Of a stretch of DNA of 7,313 nucleotides, positions 6,309 through 7,313 are shown piece by piece. The stretch's first letter is position 1, and each line of letters opens with the position of its first letter. The position numbers and the translations under genes were made by a program. This stretch comes from Pseudomonadota bacterium (lineage in GTDB: Bacteria > Pseudomonadota > Alphaproteobacteria > Caulobacterales > Caulobacteraceae), in contig JAEZHG010000249.1 of NCBI GenBank assembly GCA_023436945.1, forward strand, positions 1-7,313, written 5' to 3'. Below the pieces are notes generated by a model. The model ran no database searches and had not been told where the DNA came from. It was given only the letters and a program-made list of their open reading frames with translations.

Positions 6309-6381
6309 GCGGTGTGATTAGCATGACTTTATAGCTCATGCCCTATCGGCTTGGGTGGAATGAACACTGAAGGGTGTGGGC
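6309..6381. promoter_or_regulatory. Divergent intergenic region of rluD and the DUF2799 gene
   Basis: On the minus strand TATAAA at 6333-6328 is a good -10 match and would start transcription near 6321, leaving only about 13 bases before the rluD ATG; the hexamer 17 bases upstream (ACCCAA) is a poor -35. On the plus strand GAAGGG at 6369-6374 is a ribosome site 7 bases before ATG 6382; no convincing plus-strand promoter was found. TGATTAGCA at 6315-6323 is also present inverted at 5272-5280. Confidence 0.35.
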
Positions 6382-7020
6382 ATGAAAAGGGTGCTGGCGG
6401 TAATAGCCTTGGGCGCAGGGGCTGTTCTGATGAGCGGTTGCGCGACCATGAGCGAAGACCAGTGCATGGCTGGCGACTGGGGCGGCACGGGCTATCAGGA
6501 CGGTTTGAATGGCCGTCAGGAAGAACGTTTGGAGGACCACGCCAAGGCCTGCGCCAAATATGGCATTGCGCCCAATCCACAAGCCTATTTCTCGGCGCGT
6601 GAGCAAGGACTGCGGACCTATTGCCGATGGGAGAATGGCTTCCGAGTTGGGCGCAGTGGGGGCAGCTATTATGGCGTCTGCACCCCTGCCGAAGAGCGCG
6701 ATTTCCTTCCTGCCTATCAGGACGGGGTGACAATCCACGGGGCAGAGACGGCGATTTCGAATGCCGAGAGCGCGGTGCGTTCGGCAGAGGCGCGTATTCG
6801 TGACCGCGAGGACAAGCTGGACGCCAAGCAGCGCGAACTGCAACAGGATGGGCTGAGCCGTGAGGAGCGCGAACGTATCCGCGCACGTATCTCCGAAGTC
6901 CGTACCGAGCTTCGTCAGGCCCATCGCGACCTGAGGGATGCAGAAGATGACCTTCGTTCTATCGAGTTCGAGGCGCGCTCGGTGATCCGGTCGGTAGGTA
7001 GTCGATACGGCGTCTGGTAA
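6382..7020 (+). CDS. DUF2799 lipoprotein with C-terminal coiled coil
   Basis: 212-residue predicted envelope lipoprotein of unknown function. MKRVLAVIALGAGAVLMSGC is a lipoprotein signal peptide with lipobox MSGC and lipidation at Cys20; Met at -3 is less usual than Leu. Residues 23-120 match the DUF2799 pattern: MSEDQCMAGDWGGTGYQDGLNG, then repeated aromatic-x-x-G units (AREQGLRTYC, WENGFRVG, AYQDGVTIHG). The Cys at 28, 57, 81 and 100 could form periplasmic disulfides. From about 121 to 195 the protein is strongly charged, Ala/Glu/Arg-rich and probably coiled coil, with one likely break at QQDGLS (154-159). ATG 6382 is chosen over the in-frame GTG 6376 because GAAGGG at 6369-6374 gives 7-base spacing to the ATG but only one base to the GTG. 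It is divergent from rluD and ends at the terminator 7023-7055. Whether it faces the inner or outer membrane cannot be told; position +2 is Ala, which does not suggest inner-membrane retention. Confidence 0.85.
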   Translation: MKRVLAVIALGAGAVLMSGCATMSEDQCMAGDWGGTGYQDGLNGRQEERLEDHAKACAKYGIAPNPQAYFSAREQGLRTYCRWENGFRVGRSGGSYYGVCTPAEERDFLPAYQDGVTIHGAETAISNAESAVRSAEARIRDREDKLDAKQRELQQDGLSREERERIRARISEVRTELRQAHRDLRDAEDDLRSIEFEARSVIRSVGSRYGVW

Positions 7021-7022
7021 AG

Positions 7023-7055
7023 AAAACGCCCCGCAGAAACTCTGCGGGGCGTTTT
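7023..7055. terminator. Bidirectional terminator between the DUF2799 gene and fba
   Basis: AAAACGCCCCGCAGA (7023-7037) and its exact complement (7041-7055) make a perfect 15-bp stem with the 3-base loop AAC. Flanking A and T runs allow termination in both directions, for the lipoprotein gene (stop at 7020) and for fba (stop at 7078 on the minus strand). Confidence 0.93.
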
Positions 7056-7077
7056 GCTCTCTAGCCTGTAATCGGAC

Positions 7078-7313
7078 TTAGCCGATTTGCGGGTCCAGCG
7101 AACCCGAGGCGTAGCGCTTGGCCATCTGTGCGGTCGACAGCGGCTTGATCTTGTCGGCCATACCTTCACAGCCGAACTGCAGGTAACGCTCTTGGCAGAG
7201 CTTGCGCATGGCTTCCTTGGCAGGCTTCAGATACGAGCGCGGATCGAACTCGCCCGGCTTTTCCATCAGCAGCTTACGGATGGCACCGGTCATGGCCATG
7301 CGGTTGTCGGTGT
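7078..7313 (-). CDS. fba: Class II fructose-1,6-bisphosphate aldolase, C-terminal part
   Basis: The last 77 residues of a protein whose 5' end lies beyond the window. Class II aldolase is zinc-dependent and reversibly cleaves fructose 1,6-bisphosphate to dihydroxyacetone phosphate and glyceraldehyde 3-phosphate. The visible part starts TDNRMAMTGAIRKLL, which fits the conserved N-x-D substrate-binding segment near the end of the barrel, then FDPRSYLKPAKEAMRKLCQERY and a CEGMADKIKPLSTAQMAKRY tail typical of the long (about 350-residue) proteobacterial form. The zinc ligands and catalytic residues are outside the window and cannot be checked. The frame ends in TAA at 7080-7078, 23 bases from the bidirectional terminator. 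The ATG codons at 7299 and 7293 are internal Met residues, not starts. Confidence 0.92.
   Translation of the reverse strand, partial: TDNRMAMTGAIRKLLMEKPGEFDPRSYLKPAKEAMRKLCQERYLQFGCEGMADKIKPLSTAQMAKRYASGSLDPQIG

Noticed and set aside
5499..6317. Plus-strand open frame of 272 codons opposite rluD
   Set aside because: Gly/Asp-rich shadow of the rluD coding strand with no domain; RluD motifs are intact on the other strand.
7293..7299. Start of a small separate gene at the right edge (ATG 7299 or 7293, minus strand)
   Set aside because: Upstream codons to the window edge read TDNR, continuing the conserved aldolase sequence, so this is an internal part of fba.
1..7313. Mobile elements, CRISPR arrays, toxin-antitoxin or phage-defence genes
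   Set aside because: No transposase, integrase, regular spaced repeats, long terminal inverted repeats or defence domains are visible on either strand; gene content is core metabolism, translation and stress response.

Overview
The window is a stretch of GC-rich bacterial chromosome made up of core housekeeping genes. Protein features point to an alphaproteobacterium: the long alphaproteobacterial form of SerC, a PurA starting [18 protein letters not shown], an RpoH with the FFNLRK box next to an RluD-type pseudouridine synthase, and a class II fructose-bisphosphate aldolase ending in the CEGMADKIKP type of tail. Caulobacterales is my best guess at order level, but this is inferred from recalled sequence style and not tested. 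I see no insertion sequence, phage gene, CRISPR array, tRNA or rRNA. No stretch of more than 300 bases lacks a gene; the longest gap is the 198-base rpoH leader.

Layout. Bases 1-644 (+) hold the 3' part of a CbpA-like J-domain co-chaperone. serC (718-1881, +) and purA (1961-3256, +) follow, and purA ends in an intrinsic terminator at 3298-3335. A stand-alone receiver-domain protein (3349-4128, +) comes next. It meets rpoH (4191-5075, -) tail to tail over a 14-bp bidirectional terminator. rluD (5274-6308, -) lies upstream of rpoH in the same orientation. A DUF2799 lipoprotein gene (6382-7020, +) is divergent from rluD. It converges on fba (7078-7313, -, 5' end outside the window) over a second bidirectional terminator.

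How the genes relate. SerC (serine synthesis), PurA (AMP synthesis) and Fba (glycolysis/gluconeogenesis) are unlinked metabolic functions. RpoH and the DnaJ/CbpA-type chaperone both belong to protein-quality control, but 3.5 kb and three genes separate them. rluD-rpoH is the only pair that looks transcriptionally coupled, because no terminator is visible between them.

Most worth a second look: the receiver protein has Glu at the phospho-acceptor position and lacks one acidic-pocket residue, so it is probably a pseudo-receiver; it also carries an unassigned helical C-terminal region. Several short inverted repeats sit in the purA and rpoH leaders and around rluD. I found no clear evidence of a new multi-gene system; most of the window is ordinary chromosome.
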